Of a stretch of 64,000 nt of DNA, positions 27,672 to 36,332 are shown piece by piece. The translations under genes were made by a program, and so were the position numbers. The DNA comes from Kitasatospora phosalacinea. GTDB lineage: Bacteria > Actinomycetota > Actinomycetes > Streptomycetales > Streptomycetaceae. Below the pieces are notes generated by a model that did not search any database, had not been told where the DNA came from, and worked only from the letters and a program-made list of their open reading frames with translations. Each line of letters opens with the position of its first letter. The stretch's first letter is position 1. The stretch covers positions 1 to 64,000 of the forward strand of contig NZ_BSSA01000032.1 of assembly GCF_030268885.1 (NCBI RefSeq). The letters are read 5' to 3'.

Positions 27672-29339
27672 TCAGGGCTCGTCCCCCGCATCCGTGTCGG
27701 TGGTGGCGTCGGCGTACGGGTAGCACTGGTCGCTCCTGCGGTCCGTCGGGCGGACGGCGCGCTGGACACCGGTGCGGAGGGTCAGCGCGCTCTGGACGTC
27801 GGACCGGTTGGGACGGTCCCGACCGGCGAGGTCGGCCACCGTCCAGGCGACCCGCAGGACGCGGTCGAGTCCGCGTGCGGTGAGCAGGCCGCGGTCGAGG
27901 TCACGCTCGGCATCGGCCAGCGACCCGGGTGCGAGTCGCCAGCGCGTGCGCAGTTCGTGCCCGGGCACTTCGGCGTTGGTCCGCCACGGGGTGTCGACGA
28001 GGCGAGCGGCGGCCCGCGCCCGGGCTTCCCGCACGCGTGCGGCGACCGTCGCCGTGCTCTCGGCCCTTCCGCCTTGCTGCATCAACTCGGCCTTGGTGAC
28101 TCCGGCGACCTGGACTTGGAGGTCCACCCGGTCCAACAGCGGGCCTGACAACCTCGCCTGATAGCGGTTGACCATGACGGGTGTGCATTCGCATCCCTCT
28201 CCTCTCAGTGAGTAGCGGCCGCAGGGGCAGGGGTTGGCGGCCAGGCAGAGCAGGAAGCGGGCGGGCAGCCGCATCGAGCCCGCGGCTCTGGCGATCATCA
28301 CCTCCCCCGATTCGAGGGGTTGGCGCAGCGCGTCGAGGACCCGGACCGGGAACTCGGGTGCCTCGTCGAGGAACAGCACGCCGCGGTGGGCGAGGGAGAC
28401 GGCTCCGGGCCTGGGCAGTCCCGTTCCGCCGCCGACGATGGCGGGCATGGTCGTCGAGTGGTGCGGAGCGCAGTAGGGCGGGGTGTCGATCAGGGGGCGG
28501 TCGGGTGGGAGCAGGCCGGCCACGGAGTGGATCGCGGTCACTTCGAGGGCTTCGGCGGGGGTGAGTGGTGGGAGCAGGGCCGGAAGCCGTTCGGCCAGCA
28601 TCGTCTTGCCGGCTCCGGGCGGGCCCTTCAGGTAGAGGTGGTGACCGCCCGCGGCGGCGATCTCCAGGGCCTGGCGGGCTTCGTACTGCCCGGCCACGTC
28701 GGCGAGGTCGGGCCGGACGGCCTGCTCCGAGGTGAGGTCGCGGACGCCGAGGCCGGGCAGCAGCAGCCCCGCGAACGAGGAGTCGGGGCGGCCGGTGGGT
28801 GCGTCCGGTGGTTCGTCGGGGACGGGGGCGTTGGTGAGGACCGCGATGAGCTGGCGCAGGCTGCGCACTCCGAGGACGGAGACTCCGGGCACCAGTCTCG
28901 CTTCGGCGGCGGTCTGCTCGGCGACCACGATCTGCCGGTAGCCCGCGTCGGCCGCCGCCAGGACCGCGGGCAGGACGCCGCGCACCGGGCGCACGCGACC
29001 GTCCAGCCCCAGCTCTCCGATGATCAGCAGGCCGTCGATCGACGCGGGGTCGAGCCGTTCGGCGGCTGCCAGGACGGCGCAGGCCACCGCCAGGTCGTAC
29101 CCGCTGCCGCTCTTGGGCACGGAGGCCGGGGTGAGGCCCACGGTGAGTTTCCGCAGCGGCCACTTCTCGCCGCTGTTGGAGACGGCGGCCCGCACCCGGT
29201 CGCGGGCTTCCAGGAGGGCCTTGTCGGCGAGGCCGACCAGGCTGAAGGCCGCGAGCCCGGGTTCGAGGTCGGCCTGGACCTCGACCACGACGCCGTCCAC
29301 CCCGACCAGGGCGACCGAGCAGGTGCGGGCGAAGGCCAT
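27672..29339 (-). CDS. comM: YifB/ComM-family AAA+ helicase (Mg-chelatase-like)
   Basis: A 555-residue protein. The N-terminal ChlI/Lon-protease-like domain starts AFARTCSVALVGVDGVVVEV. The AAA+ core has Walker A GPPGAGKTML (about 240) and LFLDEAPEF as Walker B. The C-terminal Mg-chelatase-type domain holds the CPCG cysteine cluster. In Vibrio and others ComM is a branch-migration helicase for recombination during transformation; in streptomycetes its role is unproven. Its stop is 145 bp before the dprA start and its start is 1 bp after the yraN stop, so yraN-comM-dprA probably form one unit. Confidence 0.93.
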   Translation of the reverse strand: MAFARTCSVALVGVDGVVVEVQADLEPGLAAFSLVGLADKALLEARDRVRAAVSNSGEKWPLRKLTVGLTPASVPKSGSGYDLAVACAVLAAAERLDPASIDGLLIIGELGLDGRVRPVRGVLPAVLAAADAGYRQIVVAEQTAAEARLVPGVSVLGVRSLRQLIAVLTNAPVPDEPPDAPTGRPDSSFAGLLLPGLGVRDLTSEQAVRPDLADVAGQYEARQALEIAAAGGHHLYLKGPPGAGKTMLAERLPALLPPLTPAEALEVTAIHSVAGLLPPDRPLIDTPPYCAPHHSTTMPAIVGGGTGLPRPGAVSLAHRGVLFLDEAPEFPVRVLDALRQPLESGEVMIARAAGSMRLPARFLLCLAANPCPCGRYSLRGEGCECTPVMVNRYQARLSGPLLDRVDLQVQVAGVTKAELMQQGGRAESTATVAARVREARARAAARLVDTPWRTNAEVPGHELRTRWRLAPGSLADAERDLDRGLLTARGLDRVLRVAWTVADLAGRDRPNRSDVQSALTLRTGVQRAVRPTDRRSDQCYPYADATTDTDAGDEP

Positions 29340-29340
29340 C

Positions 29341-29814
29341 TCACACCGCCCCGCGCAGGTGCTCGACCGCGGCGGCGCCCCGGCGGGGGTTGACCACGGC
29401 GACCAGGTCGATCCGGACCCCGCCGGGCGGCGGCGGAGCCGGACCGCCGCTCTCCGCGTCGGGCTGCAGGTCGGCTCCCCCGCCTCCCCCGGCCCGTTCG
29501 GCGGCGAGCACCAGGCGGGAGAAGTGCACCGGCCAGCGTTCGGCGAGCCAGCGCTCGGCGAGGTGGCGCAACCGGTCGGCCTTGGCCTGGTCGATCGCCT
29601 CGGCGGGCTGTTGGAAGCCCCGCTCGGAACGGGTCTTCACCTCGCAGATCGCGAGGGTGTCCCCGTCGAGCGCGACGATGTCGAGTTCGCCCTCGACGCA
29701 GCGCCAGTTGCGTTCCAGGATGCACAGCCCGTCCTCGGCGAGCCGACGGGCGGCGACCTCCTCGCCGTAGCGTCCGAGGCCGTTGTTGGGGGACGTCTTG
29801 TTGGGGTTCTGCAC
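29341..29814 (-). CDS. yraN: YraN/UPF0102 nuclease-fold protein
   Basis: A 157-residue protein with a restriction-endonuclease-like core: [16 protein letters not shown], then [21 protein letters not shown] and EVKTRS (the E-D-ExK set). The metal ligands are all present, but the cellular substrate of this family is not established. The GTG start is strongly supported by GGAGGTGAT 8 nt upstream. An inserted Gly-rich loop lies near residue 110. A pair of DnaA-box-like sequences is 67 nt upstream of its start. Confidence 0.9.
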   Translation of the reverse strand: MQNPNKTSPNNGLGRYGEEVAARRLAEDGLCILERNWRCVEGELDIVALDGDTLAICEVKTRSERGFQQPAEAIDQAKADRLRHLAERWLAERWPVHFSRLVLAAERAGGGGGADLQPDAESGGPAPPPPGGVRIDLVAVVNPRRGAAAVEHLRGAV

Positions 29815-29880
29815 GGCAATCACCTCCGGCCGGAAGGTTGCCGTCACGTGCCGGAGGTGGGCCAGCGGGTTCGTCGGACC

Positions 29881-29906
29881 TGTGGACAACCCGGGCCTGT
29901 GGATAA
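29881..29906 (-). promoter_or_regulatory. Pair of DnaA-box-like sites upstream of yraN
   Basis: On the minus strand TTATCCACA (29,898-29,906) and TTGTCCACA (29,881-29,889) lie 17 bp apart. The 27-bp element matches the inverse of the one at 22,242-22,267 at 23 of 27 positions by eye. It stands between the DUF2469 gene and yraN, in the promoter region of the yraN-comM-dprA unit. Confidence 0.55.
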
Positions 29907-29961
29907 CTCCGTTCACCCGTTCGAGCTACAGATGCCCGCAGATCGAAAAATGCGCTGGACA

Positions 29962-30000
29962 GTGCCCGAGCGACCGGGTCAGTCTCGGTGGCCCGGGCAC
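29962..30000 (-). terminator. Hairpin after the DUF2469 gene
   Basis: Arms GTGCCCG and CGGGCAC plus inner CCGGT/ACCG pairing lie 14 bp past the stop of the DUF2469 gene on the minus strand. Confidence 0.6.
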
Positions 30001-30013
30001 GGCCGCAGCGCGG

Positions 30014-30340
30014 TCAGTTCCCGAAGGCGGAGTCGTCCGAGGGCAGCTCGAGGTCGCTCTTGGCGAGCTCCTCGATGTTCACGTCCTTGAAAGTCAGCAC
30101 GCGGACCTTCCGAACGAACCGGGCCGGTCGGTACATGTCCCAGACCCACGCATCCGCCATCGACACCTCGAAGAACACCTCACCCTGCACCGAGTGCACC
30201 TGGAGGTCGTAGTCATTCGTCAGGTAGAAACGCCGCTCGGTCTCGATCACGTACTTGAACAGGCCGACGACATCCCGGTACTCCCGGTAGAGCTTGAGCT
30301 CCATCTCGGTCTCGTACTTCTCGAGGTCTTCGGCACTCAT
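30014..30340 (-). CDS. DUF2469 family protein
   Basis: A 108-residue highly conserved actinobacterial protein of unknown function. It opens SAEDLEKYETEMELKLYREY and has dense acidic and aromatic residues (YVIETERRFYLTNDYDLQ), no signal peptide and no cysteines. The family usually stands next to yraN or signal peptidase genes, as here. The ATG has GAGGGG 9 nt upstream. I can state no activity. Confidence 0.88.
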   Translation of the reverse strand: MSAEDLEKYETEMELKLYREYRDVVGLFKYVIETERRFYLTNDYDLQVHSVQGEVFFEVSMADAWVWDMYRPARFVRKVRVLTFKDVNIEELAKSDLELPSDDSAFGN

Positions 30341-30396
30341 TCCAAGCGTCCCCTCACTCGTCACGTCCACCCCATTGTGGACCACCGGGCCCGTGC

Positions 30397-30939
30397 TCAG
30401 AGCCTTACTGGCGGTTCTGGCGGCCCATCCGTCAGAACCCGCGCCACCAGTTCGGCCAGTCCGCGCGGGTGGACGGTCTCGCTGGTGGCCCTCAACTCCC
30501 CCAGCGTCCACCAGCGGGCGGTCAGCAGCAGCGCGTGCTCGTCCGCTCCGCCGTCCGCCAGTGACACCGAAGTCCGCGTGGTACGGGCCAGCCGGAACCA
30601 CTGCTCCTGTCGGTACTCCCTGCCCCGGAAGGAGAACTCCACCGTGCCGTACGCGACCGGCGGTCCCCAGTCCACGTCCGTCAGCCCGGTCTCCTCGGCC
30701 AGCTCGCGCCGGGCCGCCTCCAACGGGCTCTCGCCCGGCTCGATGCCGCCGCCCGGCGTGATCCACCAGGTGGTGCCGGGCTCGGCCGGGTCCGTGCCGC
30801 GCAACAGCAGGACCCGGTCCTCCGGGTCCAGCAGCAGCACCCGAACGGCCCTGCGCTGCTCGGCCACCACCTGGTTCGGCTCCGTCCTGAGGCGCTGCGC
30901 GCGTCTCCTCACCGGCACCGGGGCCGGTCCGTCCTCCAC
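30397..30939 (-). CDS. NUDIX hydrolase
   Basis: A 180-residue pyrophosphohydrolase. The NUDIX box GGGIEPGESPLEAARRELAEE, given here as GGGIEPGESPLEAARRELA plus EETGL, is complete (Gx5Ex7REUxEExGU). The substrate is probably a nucleoside diphosphate derivative but is not predictable. The GTG start is 7 nt beyond the sipZ stop, and its Shine-Dalgarno (GGAGGG) is inside sipZ, so the two are coupled. In S. lividans a mutT-like gene lies in the sipZ operon, in agreement. Confidence 0.88.
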   Translation of the reverse strand: MEDGPAPVPVRRRAQRLRTEPNQVVAEQRRAVRVLLLDPEDRVLLLRGTDPAEPGTTWWITPGGGIEPGESPLEAARRELAEETGLTDVDWGPPVAYGTVEFSFRGREYRQEQWFRLARTTRTSVSLADGGADEHALLLTARWWTLGELRATSETVHPRGLAELVARVLTDGPPEPPVRL

Positions 30940-30946
30940 CGCGGGG

Positions 30947-31687
30947 TCAGGCCCTCCGTCGCCGCAGTCGGCGGACCAGCGAGGCCGCTCCGCCCACCGC
31001 GGAGGCGGCCACGATCAGCACCGCACCGCCGGCCGACGTCCACGCGGCGGGCAGCAGCGGACCGGCCCGGTGGGCGCCGGGCGCGCCCAGGTCGTCGAAG
31101 GACGAGGTGCGCTGCTCCAGCCCGGCCCGGGAGAACGGCTGGATCACCGCCTCGACCCTCGCCCTCACCCCGGAGACCGGCACCGAGCCGAACGCCACGT
31201 CGAGGTGGCTCCGCGAGTCCAGGGAGTTCCCCCGGAAGTCGCCGAGCAGGAACAGCCGCCCCTCGGGCACGGTGACCGAGAACTCGGTCGTGCCCACCCG
31301 GAGCGGAGCGAGGTAAGGCTCGGACACCTGGTGCCCGTTGACGGTGATCCGCCCCTCGCGGTCGCCCGAGACGGTGTCCCCGCCGACCGCGACCACGCGC
31401 TTCACCAGGGTCGCGTTGCCCCAGTCCTGGTCCTGGAAGACCACGATGTCGCCGCGGCCGACCGACCCGCCGGTGCGGGCCAGAACGGTGTCGCCGACCG
31501 CCAGGGTCGGGCTCATCGAGCCGGTGGGGATCTTGTAGGGCCGGTACTGGACGGCGAGCAGCGCGAAGCCGCCGACCAGCATCACGAAGCCGAGCGCGAT
31601 CACCACGCCCTGCACGATCGACGCGACGCTCCGGCGACGGGCCGGTCCGGCCTCGGCACGCGGTGCCCGCTCCGCGACGCTGCTCAT
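30947..31687 (-). CDS. sipZ: Type I signal peptidase (SipZ-like)
   Basis: A 246-residue membrane peptidase. An N-terminal anchor (about 24-47) precedes PTGSMSPTLAVGD with the nucleophile Ser. LVKRVVAVGGDTV holds the general-base Lys and LLGDFRGNSLDSR is box E. A second hydrophobic segment (about 213-235) and an Arg-rich end give the C-terminal anchor reported for Streptomyces SipX, SipY and SipZ. It is followed by the NUDIX gene, as sipZ is in S. lividans. It lacks the long insertion between boxes C and D that sipX and sipY carry. Confidence 0.88.
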   Translation of the reverse strand: MSSVAERAPRAEAGPARRRSVASIVQGVVIALGFVMLVGGFALLAVQYRPYKIPTGSMSPTLAVGDTVLARTGGSVGRGDIVVFQDQDWGNATLVKRVVAVGGDTVSGDREGRITVNGHQVSEPYLAPLRVGTTEFSVTVPEGRLFLLGDFRGNSLDSRSHLDVAFGSVPVSGVRARVEAVIQPFSRAGLEQRTSSFDDLGAPGAHRAGPLLPAAWTSAGGAVLIVAASAVGGAASLVRRLRRRRA

Positions 31688-31854
31688 CGGCTCCGCCCTC
31701 TCCTGGCCGCCGGGGGCTCCGGTCGAGTCCCCGCGGCCGGTCCGCGGCCGGCCGTCCCGGTCCGGACAGCGCTGCGGGCCGCGGCACGTGCAAGCAGATT
31801 ACTCGCCGGTACCACGGCCCGCGCAAGAGGTGTTCCCGATCGGTCGTTGCCCGC

Positions 31855-32772
31855 TCAGCGGCGGCGCCGACGCACCCACCAGACGGCGGGCACGGCGAGC
31901 GCCGTCCCGGCCATCGTCGGGGCCAGCGGCCCGGCGGCAGCGAGCCCCTTCTGGTCGAAGGTGTCCGGAACGGGCAGCGTCGCCCAGTCGCCGACCGGCC
32001 AGGCCACCACGAAGGCGCGGCCGACCACGTTGTCGACCGGGACGGTACCGCCCCCGGGCTGGTCCATGTGGTACCGCGAGTCCAACGAGTTGCCGCGGTG
32101 GTCACCCATCACCCAGATGGCGCCCTTGGGCACGTGCACCGGCCCGAACGGCTTCTCCCCGCACGGGGTGTTGCCGGGGAAGATGTACGGCTCGTCGAGC
32201 GCCACCCCGTTCACCTTGACCGGACCGGAGCCCTGGCACTCGACGGTGTCACCGCCGACCGCGATGACGCGCTTGATCAGGTCCTTCTCGTCGCTGGACG
32301 GCATCAGCCCGATGAAGCTGAACACGTCCTGCACGCCGCGCACGAAGGAGTTGTCGCTGCGCTGGGTCGGCTCGTCGTTCAGCCAGCCGCCCGGGTCCTT
32401 GAAGACCACCACCTCGCCGCGCTCCGGCTCCGAGCCGAACCACGGGGTGAGCTTGTCGACCAGGACGCGGTCGCCGACCTGGAGCGTGTTCTCCATCGAC
32501 CCCGAGGGGATCGAGAACGCCTGGACGAAGAAGGTCTTGATCACCAGGGCCAGGATCAGCGCGATGCCGATCAGGATCGGCAGTTCCTTCCAGAAGGAAC
32601 GCTGCCGGGGAGCCCTCCTGGACGGATTCTCGGCCTCCCCGTCGGTCTCCGAGCCGGCCTCGGCGTTCCGGAGCTCCTCGCCGTCACCGGCGGACAGCCC
32701 TTCCTGGTTGCCGACGGGCTCCCCGTCGGGCTCCGGAGCACCTGATCGGGCACCGATCACCAGATCCCCCAC
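31855..32772 (-). CDS. sipY: Type I signal peptidase (SipY-like)
   Basis: A 305-residue signal peptidase. An acidic N-terminal cytoplasmic stretch of about 55 residues precedes the anchor (about 62-80). PSGSMENTLQVGD carries the Ser, IKRVIAVGGDTVEC carries the Lys, and MGDHRGNSLDSRYH is box E. The C-terminal hydrophobic segment precedes WWVRRRRR. The GTG start is chosen because GGGAGGAG is 5 nt upstream; a GTG 45 nt further out lacks such a site. It has a VFKDPGGWLNDEP insertion in common with the next gene, so the two are close paralogues. Confidence 0.88.
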   Translation of the reverse strand: MGDLVIGARSGAPEPDGEPVGNQEGLSAGDGEELRNAEAGSETDGEAENPSRRAPRQRSFWKELPILIGIALILALVIKTFFVQAFSIPSGSMENTLQVGDRVLVDKLTPWFGSEPERGEVVVFKDPGGWLNDEPTQRSDNSFVRGVQDVFSFIGLMPSSDEKDLIKRVIAVGGDTVECQGSGPVKVNGVALDEPYIFPGNTPCGEKPFGPVHVPKGAIWVMGDHRGNSLDSRYHMDQPGGGTVPVDNVVGRAFVVAWPVGDWATLPVPDTFDQKGLAAAGPLAPTMAGTALAVPAVWWVRRRRR

Positions 32773-32976
32773 GACATCTCCTCCCTGCTGTGCGGACGCC
32801 TGTGCGCCCGCGCTCACCAGTGCCGCACAGCGGGCACCACACTCTGCGATCAGTCGAGGGCCCGCCTCTGGCTTGCCCTACCTGGGCAGGCCCGACACCA
32901 GGCCGGAACCGAGCACTTCACACTTCTCTATCACTCCCGGTCGACGTGCCCGTGCTCCCACGCGCCGACCGGAACG

Positions 32977-34008
32977 TCAGTCGGCCACCGGCTCGCCCCT
33001 CCGGTCCGTCCTGCGGCACCGGGTGAGGAGCGGAAGGACGCCCAACACACCCATAACGAGCGGGGGTTCCGCAGGAACCGGTTCAACCGCGGCGGATCCT
33101 GCCGCCCGCACCGGCAGGGAGGAGAGTGAATCGGGGACGCCCAGTTGACCGAAGTGGGAGAGCGGCCAGGCGACCACGAAGGCGCGCCCCACCACGTTCC
33201 CCACCGGAATCGTCCCGGAGCCCGGATTGCCCATGTGGTAACGGGAGTCGGCGGACAGGTCGCGGTGGTCGCCCATCACCCAGAGCCGTCCCTGCGGGAC
33301 CGTCACCTTGAAGGTGATCCGCGAGGGCGAGTTCCCGGCCGCGATGTACGGCTCGTCCAGCGGGGTGCCGTTCACGCTCACCCGGCCGTGCTCGTCGCAG
33401 CACTCCACGGTGTCGCCGCCGACGCCGATCACCCGCTTGATCAAGTCCCGTTCGTCGTCGGAGGGAAGGAGCCCCACCGCGGAGAACACCGACTTCACGT
33501 TCCGCACCACGGGCCCGTCCGTGGACGGCTTGTGGTCGTTCTCCAGCCAGCCGCCCGGGTCCTTGAAGACCACCACCTCACCGCGTTCCGGTTCGGCGCC
33601 GAACCACGGGGTGAGCTTGTCCACGACGACCCGGTCGCCGATCTGCAGGGTCTGTTCCATCGAACCGGAGGGGATCACGAACACCTGGAGCAGGAAGGTC
33701 TTCATCACCAGCGCGATGACCAGGGCCACCAGCACGATCACCGGCAGCTCGCGCAGGAAGGAGCGCTGCTTGCGGCGCGCGGCACGCTTGGCCGCACGGC
33801 GGCGCTCGGCGCGGCCCCGCGCGGGGCGGCCGCCGAGGCCGTCCGCGCCCCCGGCGCCGTCCCCGTCCGCGGCGCCGTCCCCGGAGGAGAGGTACACGGA
33901 CTCTGGCTCGGGTTCGGGCCCGGGCTCAAGGTCGGGCGCGGAGCCGGTGCGGGGGGTGGTGCGGCCCGGGCCGGTGGCGGCGGCCCTGGGTCTACCTCTG
34001 CTCCCCAT
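32977..34008 (-). CDS. sipX: Type I signal peptidase (SipX-like)
   Basis: A 343-residue signal peptidase with a long polar N-terminus (about 90 residues, Arg-rich just before the membrane anchor). PSGSMEQTLQIGD has the nucleophile Ser, IKRVIGVGGDTVECC has the base Lys, and MGDHRDLSADSRYH is box E. A C-terminal hydrophobic anchor lies near 310-330. The ATG overlaps the end of sipW by 17 nt, with GAGGGG about 10 nt upstream; a TTG 18 nt earlier is an alternative. It is probably cotranscribed with sipW and sipY. Confidence 0.88.
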   Translation of the reverse strand: MGSRGRPRAAATGPGRTTPRTGSAPDLEPGPEPEPESVYLSSGDGAADGDGAGGADGLGGRPARGRAERRRAAKRAARRKQRSFLRELPVIVLVALVIALVMKTFLLQVFVIPSGSMEQTLQIGDRVVVDKLTPWFGAEPERGEVVVFKDPGGWLENDHKPSTDGPVVRNVKSVFSAVGLLPSDDERDLIKRVIGVGGDTVECCDEHGRVSVNGTPLDEPYIAAGNSPSRITFKVTVPQGRLWVMGDHRDLSADSRYHMGNPGSGTIPVGNVVGRAFVVAWPLSHFGQLGVPDSLSSLPVRAAGSAAVEPVPAEPPLVMGVLGVLPLLTRCRRTDRRGEPVAD

Positions 34009-34933
34009 GGCCACCGGTCCCCTCAATCGCGGCGAACGCCGCCGGTCGGTCGAGGGAGGTGGCGCGGCCGAGGGGGAACAGCACCCAGTCGGCGCGGCCG
34101 ATCACCTTGTCCTCGGGCACGGCACCGCCGCCGGGCTCGCCGAGGTGGTCACGGGAGTCGCGGGAGGCGCTGCGGTGGTCGCCCATCACCCACAACTTGC
34201 CGTCGGGAACCACGATGTCGAACGGCACCGCCGACGGCGCGTCGCCGGGGAACAGGTACGCGCTCTCGTCCAGCGGCACGCCGTTGACCTTGAGCCGCCC
34301 GTCGGTGCCGCAGCAGGTGATCCGGTCCCCGCCGACGCCGATCACCCGCTTCACGTAGACCGTGTCACCCGCGGGAGCCAGGCCCGCCTCGGTCAACAGC
34401 CGCTTCACACCGGACGGTTCGTCCTGGTACGGCAGGAAGGAGCCGATGCCGTCGAAGACCACCACGTCGCCCCGCCGGGGGTGCCCGCCGAAGGCGTACG
34501 CGAGCTGGTTGACCAGCACCCGGTCGCCCGGTTCCAGCGTCCCCTCCATCGAGCCGGACGGCACCGCGAACGGCCGCACCGCGAAGGCGTTCACCAGCAG
34601 CAGCACGACCACGCACACCGCGCCGATCCACAGCAGGTCCCGCGACCACCGCCGCCCGCCGTCGCCGCCGTCACTGCCGTCCTCGTCCCCCTCACCGGTT
34701 CCGGGGTCGGCGTGAGCGTCCGCGTCAGCACCGGAGGTGGGACCGGTCCCGGGGCCGGGCCCGGAGTCGGGCCCCGCGCCGGAACCCGCGTCGGAGCCGG
34801 GGCGCGAACCAGCGTGCGGCTCGGCGTCGGGAGCCGTTCCGGGGGCGGAAACGACGGCGGACCGCGTCGGCGAGTCCGTACCGGTGGGTGCGGGACTGCC
34901 GTCGCGGTCCGTCGGTGGCTCGTGCGTGCTCAT
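33992..34933 (-). CDS. sipW: Type I signal peptidase (SipW-like, no C-terminal anchor)
   Basis: A 313-residue signal peptidase that begins with about 95 low-complexity Gly/Ser/Asp/Ala residues. A single anchor (about 100-120, LLWIGAVCVVVLLLVNAF) is followed by PSGSMEGTLEPGD (Ser) and YVKRVIGVGGD (Lys), with MGDHRSASRDSRDH as box E. It ends without a C-terminal hydrophobic segment, the feature that sets SipW apart in S. lividans. It is the first of the four sip genes, 64 bp downstream of rplS. No Shine-Dalgarno is visible before the ATG. Confidence 0.88.
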   Translation of the reverse strand: MSTHEPPTDRDGSPAPTGTDSPTRSAVVSAPGTAPDAEPHAGSRPGSDAGSGAGPDSGPGPGTGPTSGADADAHADPGTGEGDEDGSDGGDGGRRWSRDLLWIGAVCVVVLLLVNAFAVRPFAVPSGSMEGTLEPGDRVLVNQLAYAFGGHPRRGDVVVFDGIGSFLPYQDEPSGVKRLLTEAGLAPAGDTVYVKRVIGVGGDRITCCGTDGRLKVNGVPLDESAYLFPGDAPSAVPFDIVVPDGKLWVMGDHRSASRDSRDHLGEPGGGAVPEDKVIGRADWVLFPLGRATSLDRPAAFAAIEGTGGHGEQR

Positions 34934-34997
34934 CGGAGGTGAGCTTATCCCCCCGGTCTACACCGGTTGGAGGGCCGACCCCGTCGAGCCTGCGCGA

Positions 34998-35348
34998 TCA
35001 CGCGTCGCGCTTCTCCTTGATCTTCGCGGCCTTGCCGCGGAGGTCGCGCAGGTAGTACAGCTTGGCGCGGCGGACCGCACCGCGGGTCACGACCTCGATC
35101 TTCTCGACGACCGGGGTGTGCACCGGGAAGGTGCGCTCGACACCGACGTTGAAGCTGACCTTGCGAACGGTGAAGGTCTCACCGATGCCGGCGCCGTGAC
35201 GACGGATGACGACGCCCTGGAAGACCTGGACGCGCGAGCGGTTGCCTTCGATGACTCGGACGTGCACCTTGAGGGTGTCGCCGGGGCGGAAGGCGGGGAT
35301 GTCGGTGCGCAGCGAGGCCGCGTCGACAGCAGCGAGCTTGTTGCTCAT
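34998..35348 (-). CDS. rplS: 50S ribosomal protein L19
   Basis: A 116-residue L19, a component of the 30S-50S interface. It contains [31 protein letters not shown] and the typical lysine-rich end [11 protein letters not shown]. The ATG restores the standard N-terminus ([13 protein letters not shown]). It follows trmD by 156 bp in the rpsP-rimM-trmD-rplS order. A GC hairpin (about 35,465-35,484) lies in the gap. Confidence 0.97.
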   Translation of the reverse strand: MSNKLAAVDAASLRTDIPAFRPGDTLKVHVRVIEGNRSRVQVFQGVVIRRHGAGIGETFTVRKVSFNVGVERTFPVHTPVVEKIEVVTRGAVRRAKLYYLRDLRGKAAKIKEKRDA

Positions 35349-35504
35349 CGTTGCTCTCCATCGCAGGCGCCACGGGCCGCCCACGGAAGTTCGATTCAAC
35401 CGGGTGGTGTTGCGGGCCGCTTCGGCTGGCGATGAACCCCCCGTGGCGGGGGCACCGGTCCACTGACTCCCCGCGGGGGGAGCCGGGCGGCAGACAACAG
35501 TCGC

Positions 35505-36332
35505 CTATTCTTCCACAGGCTCGGCCACGGACCGAAATCGGCCCTCGGCCTCGTCCCAGGCCAGGCCGAGCACGCTCAGCGCCTCGCGCTCCTTCTTGGT
35601 GAACGCCTCGCGCTGCCAGCGGGCCACCAGGTCGGGCCGGTTGGCGAGGGTGCGGGCGAACGCCTGCTCGCGCCGCCACTGGGCGATCTTCCCGTGGTGG
35701 CCGCTGAGCAGGACCTCCGGCACCTCCCGGCCGCGCCACTCGGCGGGCTTGGTGTACACCGGACCCTCCAGCAGGTCGGCCATGGCGCCGGGGGCGAAGG
35801 AGTCGTCGCGGTGCGACTCGGCGTTGCCGAGCACGCCGGGCAGTAGCCGGGCGATCGCCTCGACCATCACCAGCACGGCGACCTCGCCACCGGCCAGCAC
35901 GTAGTCGCCGATGGAGGTCTCGACCACCGGCATCCGGGTCGCGGCCTCCTCGATGACCCGCCGGTCGATGCCCTCGTAGCGGGCGGGTGCGAAGGCCAGC
36001 CAGGGGCGGGCGGCGAGGTCCTGGGCGAGCTCCTGGGTGAAGGAGCGCCCGCTGGGGGTGGGCACCACCAGGGTCGGCACCTCGCCCTCGGGCCCGGCGG
36101 CCAGGACGGCGTCCAGGGCGGCGCCCCACGGCTCGGGCTTCATCACCATGCCGGGGCCACCGCCGTAGGGCGTGTCGTCCACGGTGCGGTGGACGTCGGT
36201 CGTCCACGAGCGCAGGTCGTGCAGGTGCACGTCCAACTGGCCGCGGGCCCGCGCCTTGCCGACCAGGGAGACGTTCAGCGGCTCCAGGTACTCGGGGAAG
36301 ATCGTGACGACGTCGATCCGCATGTCGCTCAC
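35505..36332 (-). CDS. trmD: tRNA (guanine37-N1)-methyltransferase
   Basis: A 275-residue SPOUT enzyme that methylates G37 to prevent frameshifting. It starts [16 protein letters not shown]. The trefoil-knot region reads [13 protein letters not shown], then [16 protein letters not shown]. The C-terminal domain has [17 protein letters not shown]. The GTG at 36,332 overlaps the rimM stop (GTGA); an internal ATG 9 nt later also fits. The length is slightly above the E. coli protein. Confidence 0.96.
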   Translation of the reverse strand: MSDMRIDVVTIFPEYLEPLNVSLVGKARARGQLDVHLHDLRSWTTDVHRTVDDTPYGGGPGMVMKPEPWGAALDAVLAAGPEGEVPTLVVPTPSGRSFTQELAQDLAARPWLAFAPARYEGIDRRVIEEAATRMPVVETSIGDYVLAGGEVAVLVMVEAIARLLPGVLGNAESHRDDSFAPGAMADLLEGPVYTKPAEWRGREVPEVLLSGHHGKIAQWRREQAFARTLANRPDLVARWQREAFTKKEREALSVLGLAWDEAEGRFRSVAEPVEE

